A stretch of DNA of 64,000 bases, from the NCBI RefSeq assembly GCF_900537075.1, contig NZ_UNRA01000001.1:1264191-1328190 (forward strand), in the 5' to 3' direction. The DNA is from Tropicibacter sp. Alg240-R139 (GTDB lineage Bacteria; Pseudomonadota; Alphaproteobacteria; Rhodobacterales; Rhodobacteraceae). The notes beneath the pieces are model-generated. The model had not been told where the DNA came from. It saw only the letters and a program-made list of their open reading frames with translations, and ran no database searches. The translations under genes and the position numbers were made by a program. Of this stretch, positions 17,494-25,349 are shown piece by piece. Every line of letters starts with the position of its first letter. Position 1 is the first letter of the stretch.

Positions 17494-18887
17494 CAGTCTT
17501 TCGGCCCGATCATTTGCTCGGGGCGTACCACCGCGTCAAACGTCGCTTCATCGACAAACCCAAGTGCGATGGCTTCCTCTTTCAAAGTGGTGCCGTTTTT
17601 GTGCGCAGTCTTGGCCACTTTGGTCGCGTTGTCATAACCGATGGTCGGCGCCAGAGCGGTCACCAGCATCAGCGATTCTTTCATCAGCTTTTCGATGCGC
17701 GGCTCGTTGGCTTGAATGCCCAGAAGCATCCGCTCGGTAAAGCTGTCGGCGACATCGCCCAACAGCTGCATGGATTGCAGCAGGTTGTAAGACATCATGG
17801 GGTTGTAAACGTTCAGCTCAAAGTGCCCCTGCGACCCGGCAAAGGTCATTGCCGCATTGTTGCCCATAACATGAGCTGCGACTTGCGTCATCGCTTCGGC
17901 CTGGGTTGGGTTGACCTTACCCGGCATGATCGACGATCCCGGTTCGTTTTCAGGCAGGATCAGCTCGCCCAGACCCGAACGCGGGCCTGAGCCAAGGAAA
18001 CGGATGTCGTTGGCGATCTTGTACATCGAGCCGGCCACGGTGGCCAACGCACCAGACATGAACACCATAGCGTCATGCGCGGCCAGGGCTTCGAATTTGT
18101 TGGGCGCGGTGACAAAGGGCAGGCCGGTGATTTCGGCCATGTTGGCGGCGACTGTCTCGCTCCAGCCGTGTTGGGTGTTCAGGCCAGTGCCGACAGCCGT
18201 ACCGCCTTGGGCCAGCTCATAGATGCCGGGCAGAGCAGCCTCGATCCGGGCGATGCCCTGACGGATCTGGTGCGCATAGCCGCCGAATTCCTGACCCAGG
18301 GTCAGCGGAGTCGCGTCTTGAGTGTGCGTCCGGCCGATCTTGATAATGTCTTTGAATTCTTCCGACTTCTGCTCCAGCCCCTCGGCCAGTTTGGTCAGGC
18401 CGGGCAGCAGCACGTCGCGCACGGACATTGCAGCGGCAATGTGCATGGCTGTGGGGAAGGTGTCGTTCGACGACTGGCCCATGTTGCAGTGATCGTTGGG
18501 GTGGACCGGATCCTTGGAGCCGATGACGCCGCCCAGGATTTCGATCGCGCGGTTGGCGATCACCTCATTCGAGTTCATGTTTGACTGGGTGCCCGAACCG
18601 GTCTGCCAGACAACCAACGGGAAGTTGTCGTCAAACTTGCCCTCGAAAACTTCGCCTGCTGCCTGGATCACCGCATCAGCGACGTTGGCGTCCATTTTGC
18701 CGCTTGCCTTGTTGGCCATGGCGCATGCCTTTTTAATCACGCCAAGCGCGCGTACGATTGGAACAGGCTGTTTTTCCCAACCGATGGGAAAGTTCATGAT
18801 CGAACGCTGTGTCTGCGCGCCCCAATACTTGTCTGAGGGGACTTCCAGCGGGCCAAAGCTGTCGGTTTCGGTGCGGGTTTCGGACAT
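17493..18887 (-). CDS. fumC: Fumarate hydratase class II
   Basis: A 464-residue iron-independent fumarase that interconverts fumarate and malate in the TCA cycle. The [12 protein letters not shown] and [10 protein letters not shown] motifs and the superfamily signature [13 protein letters not shown] are intact. The ATG at 18887 gives [17 protein letters not shown], the usual beginning. An extension to 18980 is possible but lacks family resemblance. It is the first gene of a coupled three-gene unit. Confidence 0.96.
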   Translation of the reverse strand: MSETRTETDSFGPLEVPSDKYWGAQTQRSIMNFPIGWEKQPVPIVRALGVIKKACAMANKASGKMDANVADAVIQAAGEVFEGKFDDNFPLVVWQTGSGTQSNMNSNEVIANRAIEILGGVIGSKDPVHPNDHCNMGQSSNDTFPTAMHIAAAMSVRDVLLPGLTKLAEGLEQKSEEFKDIIKIGRTHTQDATPLTLGQEFGGYAHQIRQGIARIEAALPGIYELAQGGTAVGTGLNTQHGWSETVAANMAEITGLPFVTAPNKFEALAAHDAMVFMSGALATVAGSMYKIANDIRFLGSGPRSGLGELILPENEPGSSIMPGKVNPTQAEAMTQVAAHVMGNNAAMTFAGSQGHFELNVYNPMMSYNLLQSMQLLGDVADSFTERMLLGIQANEPRIEKLMKESLMLVTALAPTIGYDNATKVAKTAHKNGTTLKEEAIALGFVDEATFDAVVRPEQMIGPKD

Positions 18888-19104
18888 GTGTTCACTCCGG
18901 TTGGTAGGCGTTTGTATGCCGTTTAGCCAAGGCAGCTCTGTCGCGCAATTGGCCAGTTGCGCGCAGCATAATTCCAACACCTGCGAAGGTATAGACGCCG
19001 ATCGCGTTCATTTTTCCGCGCGCAGTGTGAACTGAGCCATTGTTCCCGACCGGGCGCGGGTTAGAATAAACCAAACACGCACATTTCCCGCGAAAGGACA
19101 TTTG

Positions 19105-19668
19105 ATGCACTATTCGAGCTTGAGACCAATGAGGCCAGCGATTTGGGCTCTGGCCGCGGCCTTTGTCCTGATTTTGGTTGGAATAGGACATGCGGGCAGC
19201 ACCCTGATCGAACCTTTCATAGGTGAATACAAAGGCTCAGCCGATGTTGTTAATGCGGATGGATCCAGTGCGCCGCGCGATATGAGCGTGGAGATCAGCC
19301 AGAATGCCGACGGATTTAACGTCACTTGGAGCTCGACCACATACAAGCCTGATGGGCGCACTAAGGAGAAATCCTATTCTGTTGACTTCCTGACAACGGA
19401 CCGCGCGGGTGTCTTTTCAGCGGCGATGAAGCGCAATGTGTTTGGCCATGCCGTGCAGCTCGACCCGATGAAGGGCGAACCATATGTTTGGGGTCAGATC
19501 GTGGGCGACACATTGACCGTCTACAACCTGTTCATCGATGCCACTGGTGGGTACGAGCTGCAGCAGTTTGATCGCACCATTTCCGAAGGGGGCCTGACGC
19601 TGGAGTTCTCGCGTCTCAGCAACGGAAAAGAGGCGCGCACGGTCGAAACCTTTCTGGAAAAGCAGTAG
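19105..19668 (+). CDS. Secreted or periplasmic protein of unknown function
   Basis: A 187-residue protein with an N-terminal signal segment (RPAIWALAAAFVLILVGIGHAG) and a predicted cleavage after about residue 31. The mature part is a beta-rich domain with no cysteines: IGEYKGSADV, MSVEISQNADGFNVTW and YELQQFDRTIS strands. I do not recognise the family. It may start at the ATG at 19105 or at the inner ATG before RPAIW. It is divergent from fumC and stands alone. Confidence 0.65.
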   Translation: MHYSSLRPMRPAIWALAAAFVLILVGIGHAGSTLIEPFIGEYKGSADVVNADGSSAPRDMSVEISQNADGFNVTWSSTTYKPDGRTKEKSYSVDFLTTDRAGVFSAAMKRNVFGHAVQLDPMKGEPYVWGQIVGDTLTVYNLFIDATGGYELQQFDRTISEGGLTLEFSRLSNGKEARTVETFLEKQ

Positions 19669-19685
19669 CGTTCTAGAAAAACAAA

Positions 19686-19708
19686 AACGCCCGCATCAAG
19701 CGGGCGTT
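19686..19708 (-). terminator. Terminator for sspB
   Basis: AACGCCCGC (19686-19694) / GCGGGCGTT (19700-19708) with a five-base loop. Read on the minus strand it is followed by TTTGTTTTTC, a good T-tract. It may also help end the converging plus-strand gene. Confidence 0.88.
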
Positions 19709-19729
19709 CAGAGTGTTTCAACTAGGGTG

Positions 19730-20200
19730 TTACTTGCGGAAACTGTCCAGCGACACAACCTCGGCATCGTGGGGTGCGTCATCTTCGACGTCTTCCACCA
19801 TGTCTGCCTCCACCACGATGGGTTTGTCTTCGTCGTCATCCTCGGACTCGGCGGTCTCGAACCGCAAACCAAACTCTACTGACGGGTCGACAAAGGTCTT
19901 GATTGCGTCATAGGGGATATAAAGCGGCTCAGGCGCATCACCAAAATTCAGGGTGATCGCAAACCCGTCGTCGCCGACATCCAGGTTTTCGAACCAATGC
20001 TGCACGACAACTGTCATCTCGCCTGGGTAGCGATCAGACAACCAATCGGCAAGCTCGGCATCTGGATGCGAGGTGTCGAACGTGATGAAAAAGTGGTGTG
20101 CACCAGGCAGTCCATGCTGGGCGATGTCTTGCAAAACGGTCTTGATCAGACCGCGCATCGCCGTGTGCATGAGGTTTCCGTAGTCGATGTCCCGAGACAT
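19730..20200 (-). CDS. sspB: SspB family ClpXP adaptor
   Basis: A 156-residue alphaproteobacterial SspB. It delivers ssrA-tagged proteins to the ClpXP protease. The domain starts MSRDIDYGNLMHTAMRGLIK and includes HHFFITFDTSHP and VVVQHWFENL, typical of the SspB core that grips the tag. An acidic linker follows and the C-terminus ends in VVSLDSFRK, resembling the short ClpX-docking tail. The tmRNA gene lies about 2.8 kb away, which fits the role although the two are not in one operon. Confidence 0.92.
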   Translation of the reverse strand: MSRDIDYGNLMHTAMRGLIKTVLQDIAQHGLPGAHHFFITFDTSHPDAELADWLSDRYPGEMTVVVQHWFENLDVGDDGFAITLNFGDAPEPLYIPYDAIKTFVDPSVEFGLRFETAESEDDDEDKPIVVEADMVEDVEDDAPHDAEVVSLDSFRK

Positions 20201-20277
20201 GTCATTCCCTCAAAAAGTCTTGTCCTTACCATAATGGATTCGAACGGAAACAAAAGAGCAGCCGACACACAAATTGA

Positions 20278-21525
20278 TCAAAGCAGATGGGCAGATGCGC
20301 CAAGGACCGCCATCAGGATCAAAGTCTCGCCCAAGCGCCGTTTCAAGCCCCACATCCAGATGGCCGAGATCAGGCAAAAGACACCCGCTGTGACGTCGAA
20401 TGTTGCCCATTCAGGCATGGGAAGCTTAAGCACGCCCCATTTGAGTTGTGTGACGTGTTCAAACAGAACATGCAGGGCAAACCAGACCGACAGGTTCAGG
20501 ATGATGCCAACAACCGTGGCTGTAATCGCTTGCAAGGCGGACGCCAAACGCGGGCGAGCGGCGATGTGGTCCAGATAGGGCGCGGCAAGGAATATCCATA
20601 GGAAACAAGGCACAAATGTCGCCCAAAGCGCCACGATCCCGGCGGCGATGGCGAGTGAAGCGCCACCAGCCAGCTGACCGGTCAGCATTGCCACGAACTG
20701 TGTCACCAGGATCAAGGGGCCGGGTGTTGTTTCAGCCAGCCCAAGCGCGTCGATCATCTGATCTGTGCCGATCCAACCGTATTGATCCACAATCGTCTGC
20801 GTCATGTACGCCAAAACGGCATATGCGCCGCCAAAGGTGACAACCGCGAGCTTGGCAAAGAACCAACCGAGATCGGAAAGCAGCGATTGCCCAGCCAGTG
20901 TCAAAGACACCAAGGGCAAGAGCCACAAGCCGCCCCAAATCACGGCTGTCCGTAACGTGGCTTTGGTGTCAACTTTGGGCAGGGCCGGTGTTTCGCCGGT
21001 TTGGGCGTTTGCATAGCCCCATAGGGCCGCCGCAGCGATGATGACCGGGAATGGCAGGTTCAGCGCAAAGATCGCCAGAAACCCCAACCCCGCAAGACAC
21101 CAGGACGCCCGACCTTTGAGCGCCTTTCGTGACAGGTTTCTAAGAGCTTGCAAGACGATTACGATCACGGCCGCCTTGATGCCGAGGAACATGGATTGCA
21201 CCACTGGCAGGTCGCCGTACTGCGCATAAAGCGCAACAAGAAGGGCGATAACAAAGGCGCCTGGCAAAACAAAGAGGCCACCGGCCAACAACCCGCCCCA
21301 GACACCGCGTAGTTTCCAACCCGAATAAGTGGCCAATTGCATCGCCTCAGGCCCAGGCAGCAACATACACAAGGAAAGCGCGCGCAGGTAGGATTGCTCG
21401 TCCAGCCAGGGGCGCTCTTCAACCAGTTCTTTGTGCATCAAGGCGATCTGGGCGGCTGGCCCCCCAAAGGACATCACACCGATGTGGCCAAAGACGCGGG
21501 TCATTTCGGAATAGCTTGGTGTCAT
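20278..21525 (-). CDS. chrA: Chromate transporter ChrA
   Basis: A 415-residue membrane protein with duplicated CHR halves. The first half carries MSFGGPAAQIALMHKELVEE and LPGPEAMQLATYSGW. The second half carries VTFGGAYAVLAYMTQTIV and AETTPGPLILVTQF. This is the long two-domain form that pumps chromate out of the cell. Its ATG at 21525 overlaps the stop of the rhodanese-ChrB gene by four bases, so the two form a resistance operon. Sulfate analogues are a possible alternative substrate. Confidence 0.93.
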   Translation of the reverse strand: MTPSYSEMTRVFGHIGVMSFGGPAAQIALMHKELVEERPWLDEQSYLRALSLCMLLPGPEAMQLATYSGWKLRGVWGGLLAGGLFVLPGAFVIALLVALYAQYGDLPVVQSMFLGIKAAVIVIVLQALRNLSRKALKGRASWCLAGLGFLAIFALNLPFPVIIAAAALWGYANAQTGETPALPKVDTKATLRTAVIWGGLWLLPLVSLTLAGQSLLSDLGWFFAKLAVVTFGGAYAVLAYMTQTIVDQYGWIGTDQMIDALGLAETTPGPLILVTQFVAMLTGQLAGGASLAIAAGIVALWATFVPCFLWIFLAAPYLDHIAARPRLASALQAITATVVGIILNLSVWFALHVLFEHVTQLKWGVLKLPMPEWATFDVTAGVFCLISAIWMWGLKRRLGETLILMAVLGASAHLL

Positions 21526-22334
21526 GCGCCGTGCCCTTCGGACCAAGTATGCTGTTCGCCTTGACCGTCGCGTGCCCACCGATAGAGCGCGTCGTACAGG
21601 ATCATACCAGCGTCAAGCTGATCGAGATCCGACTTGTAGGCGCGCGACAAACCAACGGAGATTGCCATCAATCCCGCCGCTTGCGGGGCCAGATCATGAC
21701 AGTCGGTATCAGCCGCACGGATGACGGTCGCCATTTGCTCCAGCGCCGGGGTTAGTAGGCCAATATCCCGGATCATCGCGTCAAACGTGCAAAGCTCCCC
21801 TTCGTGGGTCCAGGGCGCGTTCACCGTATCAAACGCCGTCGCGGCGAATTTATCCGCCACAGCATCCACCTCGGACGGAGGGACAAACAGAAATCGGGCT
21901 TTGGGATCAACAAAGCGGCGGATCAACCAGGCGCAGGCGATGCGGTCAACCTTGGGTCGGTGGCGGGTGACCCAGCTGCTTTGGCCATCTGACATTTCTG
22001 GCAGCACGGTAGGATTGATCGTTGGAAATTTGGCATCCCGCCACGCAAACATTCCCCCTTCGAGCACCTGAGCGGGCACTCCAGCAGATCGCAGAACCGC
22101 AGCAGCCCCATGGCTGAGCTTCAACCCTTTTTGACAAACGATCAGAACCTCTTTGCCCTGCAGTTGGGCGCATAGATCGTGGATGTGGTTGTGAGGCCAC
22201 CGATAAGAAATTGGGATCAGATGAGGATCGTCGCTGAAATCCGCATCGATGCGCACATCTACGATTACGGGACACTCGGGTGTTCCGATCCGGCGCATCA
22301 GGACATTGGCGGGAATAGAATTAAAGGCAGGCAT
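21522..22334 (-). CDS. Rhodanese-ChrB fusion protein, chromate resistance
   Basis: A 270-residue fusion. Residues about 8-105 form a rhodanese-like domain with active-site loop CQKGLKLS. Residues about 120-255 match the ChrB C-terminal domain (WVTRHRPKVDRIACAWLIRRFVDP, then FDTVNAPWTHEGELCTFDAMI). In other bacteria ChrB senses chromate or aids ChrA. Here an N-terminal sulfurtransferase-like domain replaces the usual ChrB N-terminal part, suggesting a thiol or persulfide step in chromate handling. It is translationally coupled to chrA. Confidence 0.85.
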   Translation of the reverse strand: MPAFNSIPANVLMRRIGTPECPVIVDVRIDADFSDDPHLIPISYRWPHNHIHDLCAQLQGKEVLIVCQKGLKLSHGAAAVLRSAGVPAQVLEGGMFAWRDAKFPTINPTVLPEMSDGQSSWVTRHRPKVDRIACAWLIRRFVDPKARFLFVPPSEVDAVADKFAATAFDTVNAPWTHEGELCTFDAMIRDIGLLTPALEQMATVIRAADTDCHDLAPQAAGLMAISVGLSRAYKSDLDQLDAGMILYDALYRWARDGQGEQHTWSEGHGA

Positions 22335-22406
22335 ATCGGCATCCTTCCGCTTTGGTACAGCAAAGAATGCGAAACTTGGGCCTGGGCCTGACGGGGCGTT
22401 CGCACG

Positions 22407-22452
22407 TTGACCCCATGCGCCATGGGTAACGGAAAGCGGCGCATGGGGTCAA
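22407..22452. repeat. Perfect 15-bp inverted repeat
   Basis: TTGACCCCATGCGCC (22407-22421) and its exact complement (22438-22452) are separated by 16 bases. It lies between the SnoaL-like gene end and the rhodanese-ChrB start, both on the minus strand. It has no T-run. It could be an operator for the chromate operon or a transcript-end structure of the SnoaL-like gene. Confidence 0.6.
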
Positions 22453-22490
22453 TGGCCTGGCCGATAATCAGCCAGAGAGGGAACTTGGTT

Positions 22491-22922
22491 CTACGCCCAG
22501 GAAAGCTGCTGGCCAGTCATGCAGACTGGCAGAGTATCCTCGGGCAGCTGTCCGAGCTGTTCGAACAACGAGATAAAGTCAAACTGATTATAAGCCTCGA
22601 CGACTTTATCATCCTTGAAACGCGCCATCACCTGACCCGTCACCTCAATCGGGGCGCCGTTGTCGGCGCGCGAGGTGTGAACATGCAACATTGCCGCCAC
22701 CCAGTCACCGTTCTCGACGGTTTTGGGCAGTTTCACGTCAATCTCACCCACGTGATAGCGAAAGGCCGTCACGAGATCGCGAAAGTCGTCAACGCCCACC
22801 TGCATTTCCGGGATTATCCCTTCGGCCATTGTTTCAGGGTCAAAGAATTTTTCGATGGCGTCGACATCGCCATGGACCCAAACTTGGTCATACCATTTCT
22901 TCAACAACTCGGATTTCGTCAT
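22491..22922 (-). CDS. SnoaL-like / NTF2-fold polyketide-cyclase-type protein
   Basis: A 143-residue single-domain protein of the NTF2-like fold. MTKSELLKKWYDQVWVHGDVDAIEKFFDPE and VTGQVMARFKDDKVVEAYNQFDF are typical of the SnoaL-like ester-cyclase group, whose members have varied functions. No catalytic role can be assigned. It stands alone between the chromate operon and the tmRNA gene, with a AGGTGC ribosome site before its start. Confidence 0.75.
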   Translation of the reverse strand: MTKSELLKKWYDQVWVHGDVDAIEKFFDPETMAEGIIPEMQVGVDDFRDLVTAFRYHVGEIDVKLPKTVENGDWVAAMLHVHTSRADNGAPIEVTGQVMARFKDDKVVEAYNQFDFISLFEQLGQLPEDTLPVCMTGQQLSWA

Positions 22923-23024
22923 CTTGCACCTCCATCGTTGCGAGGTCCAAACTGAGACTTAGTGGTGAACAAATGGTGAATAACTATGCGACAATGCACA
23001 ATTAACACTAACAATTTAGGGATA

Positions 23025-23336
23025 AAGTGCAGGTTTCTGTTGCCAGGTACCTGCGAACCCCGCCTAACGCTGCAAAGCACTAGGACTTAATTTTCGGTGT
23101 TAGGTACAGCTTACGCTGCAACTGCTACCGGAGCACGATTGTCATTTGCAATTGTACATTTTGGGCCGATACGGTGGCACCCAGCCGAAACAAAGCTAAC
23201 CCCTTTAGACGTCCGTCGATCCTATTTCGACCCCAATATGCCCAAATGAAGCATGTATGGTGGAGTCGCCGGGTACCGCCCCCGGGTCCGATCCGTTTAT
23301 TACGAGCGCGTTTATGTCCATAGTCCCGAAGGACAC
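23025..23336 (-). ncRNA. ssrA: Transfer-messenger RNA, permuted two-piece alphaproteobacterial type
   Basis: On the minus strand the acceptor piece ends CGACTCCACCA (CCA at 23261-23259). After a short spacer, the coding piece begins GGGGTCGAAATAGGATCGACGG at about 23235. GGGGTCG pairs with CGACTCC to make the acceptor stem, with one G-U pair. The tag frame is at 23150-23115, GCA first and TAA at 23114-23112, encoding ANDNRAPVAVAA. A promoter with -35 TTGCAA and -10 TATATA precedes it. The outer ends (about 23336 and 23025) are estimated. The 3' end is placed just past the GCAGGT / ACCTGC helix. Translated shadows in this area are not genes. Confidence 0.92.
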
Positions 23337-23341
23337 ACCCT

Positions 23342-23370
23342 ATATAGGCAACCAGAGCGCAGGTTGCAAT
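23342..23370 (-). promoter_or_regulatory. Promoter of ssrA
   Basis: On the minus strand the -35 box TTGCAA (23370-23365) and the -10 box TATATA (23347-23342) are separated by exactly 17 bases. Transcription would begin near 23335, at the hairpin GTCC-TTCG-GGAC that opens the tmRNA precursor. Confidence 0.75.
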
Positions 23371-23410
23371 CATTGGGTTTTCCGTATTTTTGACAAAAAG
23401 AAGCAGGGCG

Positions 23411-23773
23411 TTACGTGCTGCGGCTCATGTTGGTGAGGATAAGAAAGCCGGCCAGGGCAGCCTCGATTCCTCCAAAGGTCAGCGCCTTAATAAATGGCGG
23501 GTTATCCAGGGCGAGCGACACCAACCGTCCCAAGGCGGCGCCGGCATATACAAAACCGAGCATGGTGAAGGCCGCAGGCGTGCCCAGCCAAAGAGCCGCA
23601 GCGGCGGTGACAACAAAAAGCCCCCCGACCGAGGCGCGCATTTCACTGAGCCCCATGTTGCTGTTTGTCGGCGCAAGGTCTAGCGCGCCCAACGTAAAGC
23701 TGGGTGCCAGAAAGCCGAAAAGGCCGAACGCAATGGTCAGCAGCGCGGAGAGGGTGTTGAGAGTGGGGATCAT
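23411..23773 (-). CDS. DUF4345-like small membrane protein
   Basis: A 120-residue protein with four membrane segments, starting MIPTLNTLSALLTIAFGLFGF. RASVGGLFVVTAAAALWLG and GFVYAGAALGRLVSLALD resemble DUF4345, a family of unknown function. The ATG at 23773 has GGAG eight bases upstream. The open frame extends into the TenA-like gene, but that part is out of frame with it. It is the last gene of the GntR-TenA-DUF4345 arm, directly upstream of the tmRNA promoter. Confidence 0.7.
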   Translation of the reverse strand: MIPTLNTLSALLTIAFGLFGFLAPSFTLGALDLAPTNSNMGLSEMRASVGGLFVVTAAAALWLGTPAAFTMLGFVYAGAALGRLVSLALDNPPFIKALTFGGIEAALAGFLILTNMSRST

Positions 23774-23822
23774 ACGGGACTCCTTTGCATCCGAGTTAGA
23801 GCCCCGCTGGGTCAGGGCAACA

Positions 23823-24470
23823 TCAGGCAGCGTAACAGGCGTCGAAGAAAGCGCGTTCAAGTTCAACGGCGCGTATGAATAGAGCCTCGACCTCATTTTG
23901 GGCGGCTTCATCCAGTGTTGGCCAAACTTGATCCAGCTGGGTTCGCAGGTAATCGACGACGCCTTCGAACCCTTCACCTGCGTGCAGTGTGATCCATTCG
24001 GCAAACCAGAACGGCAGATTTTCGCGTGGCGGATTCACCGGCGTGGCCCAGCTAAGATAAGTCCATTCAGCAACCACCAGCACAGCGAGCATCAACTCGT
24101 ATCGGCCAGAGGCGACGGCTTGAGCCATCAGCGCTTGAAAATCCTTTGTAGCGGGGGCGGGCGTCGGATTTTGTTGTGCCTCATCCATTTCGAGCGCCTC
24201 AAACGATCGAAGAAAGTAGGTGTTCTCTGGGCCCGTGATGACCGCCAAAAACTGTGCGGCAGGGACACTGTCAGCTAATGACGGTGCATGCGCAATCGCA
24301 CTGGCCAACAAACGCACAAAGCCGTCGATGAACTGATAATCCTGCGCAAGATACCAGCGCATTTTGTTCAACGGCAGCGTGCCGTCGGCCAGTTCGGTGG
24401 TGAACGCGTGGGTCGTGGCGGCATGCCAATCGTCGGCGGCCAGTTGGCGCAGGTGTTCCGTGGGGCGCAT
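23823..24470 (-). CDS. TenA/thiaminase-II-like protein lacking the catalytic cysteine
   Basis: A 215-residue all-helical protein of the TenA/PqqC-like haem-oxygenase fold. MRWYLAQDYQFIDGFVRLLA and the WATPV segment fit the family. TenA enzymes hydrolyse aminopyrimidines with a cysteine in an LPCxWxY context; the equivalent place here reads VVAEWTY, so the cysteine is absent. It may belong to the Cys-less TenA_E type or be a different enzyme on the same fold. The start at 24470 has GGAGACACC before it. It is co-oriented with the GntR gene and the DUF4345 gene. Confidence 0.75.
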   Translation of the reverse strand: MRPTEHLRQLAADDWHAATTHAFTTELADGTLPLNKMRWYLAQDYQFIDGFVRLLASAIAHAPSLADSVPAAQFLAVITGPENTYFLRSFEALEMDEAQQNPTPAPATKDFQALMAQAVASGRYELMLAVLVVAEWTYLSWATPVNPPRENLPFWFAEWITLHAGEGFEGVVDYLRTQLDQVWPTLDEAAQNEVEALFIRAVELERAFFDACYAA

Positions 24471-24534
24471 TGGTGTCTCCTTGATCTTGGTTCTTGACCG
24501 CGCGTCTAGGACGGAATGGGCCGTAGGCACAAGA

Positions 24535-25290
24535 TCAGCTTTTGTCGCGCGCCGCCCGCGCGGCCATGACGTTGTCCTTTAGCGTCAATGTATAGGCCGT
24601 GAGCTCTTGCAAGGCTTCGTCCGCTGCGGCGGCATCGTTGTTTTCGATGGCGTCTGCGATACGGGTGTGCAGGGTCACGATTTCCTCGCGCGAGCGGGCT
24701 GTGAAAGTGATCATGTTCATAAGCGGCTGCATGGCCTCGACCGCGCCAGCCAGTTGATAGGATAGAACCGGATTGCTCGCCCCATCGACCAGCGCACGGT
24801 GAAAGGCCACGTCCGAGGCGCAGAAGGCCTCGTCCGTCAGTCCAAGTTGACTCTGGCGCACGATTTCAGCCCGCATCGTGGCAAGATGATCAGGCGTGCG
24901 ACGGGTCGCAGATAACGGCGCGCAGGCCCGTTCCAAAGCAAAGCGCGCTTCACAGGCGGTGTCGAAGCTGACCGCGTTCATGCTGAGCAGCAGAGTTGAG
25001 GTTGTGACCTGCTGCGAATAGGCATCTTCAAAGCTGAGACGGTTCACAAACGCCCCGCCAGAGGCCCCGCGTTGGGTGCGGATCAAGGATTGCGCTGCAA
25101 GCCGTTTCAGAGCTTCGCGGACCGTCGAGCGAGAAACCTGGAACTGTTCGCACAGCTCTGTTTCAGACGGTAGGCGTTCATCCACGATCAGTTCTCCACC
25201 GATGATGGCATCCTTAATCGCCTGAGCAATCTGAACCGAAAGATCGGCGGAACTGTTGGGATCAATTTTCATTTCGGCACCATTTTTCAT
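24535..25290 (-). CDS. GntR-family transcriptional regulator (FadR/FCD type)
   Basis: A 251-residue regulator. The N-terminal winged helix-turn-helix contains ERLPSETELCEQFQVSRSTVREALKRL. The all-helical FCD effector domain includes FHRALVDGASNPVLSYQL and HTRIADAI, with His residues suited to metal or carboxylate ligand binding. The start is either 25290 or the internal ATG at 25272; neither has a strong ribosome site. It is divergent from the DUF2182-DUF1326-dmdA-acuI genes with two operator-like sites between. In Ruegeria pomeroyi a GntR regulator also lies next to dmdA, so control of DMSP genes is likely. Confidence 0.9.
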   Translation of the reverse strand: MKNGAEMKIDPNSSADLSVQIAQAIKDAIIGGELIVDERLPSETELCEQFQVSRSTVREALKRLAAQSLIRTQRGASGGAFVNRLSFEDAYSQQVTTSTLLLSMNAVSFDTACEARFALERACAPLSATRRTPDHLATMRAEIVRQSQLGLTDEAFCASDVAFHRALVDGASNPVLSYQLAGAVEAMQPLMNMITFTARSREEIVTLHTRIADAIENNDAAAADEALQELTAYTLTLKDNVMAARAARDKS

Positions 25291-25316
25291 TTGTCTGACA
25301 TTTAAAAGTCTGACAT
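25291..25316. promoter_or_regulatory. Two GntR-type operator half-palindromes
   Basis: TGTCTGACA (25292-25300) is a perfect odd palindrome of the TnGTC-n-GACnA type bound by FCD-class GntR regulators. AGTCTGACA (25307-25315) is a near copy spaced 15 bases away, so GTCTGACATTT is repeated directly. They abut the regulator start and lie about 35-60 bases upstream of the divergent gene. Confidence 0.65.
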
Positions 25317-25349
25317 TTGAGTCGTAGGGGATGACTCGGGGAGGATCAA

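Noticed and set aside
23125-23373. Minus-strand 82-codon protein in the tmRNA region
   Set aside because: The region is explained by the tmRNA acceptor and coding pieces.
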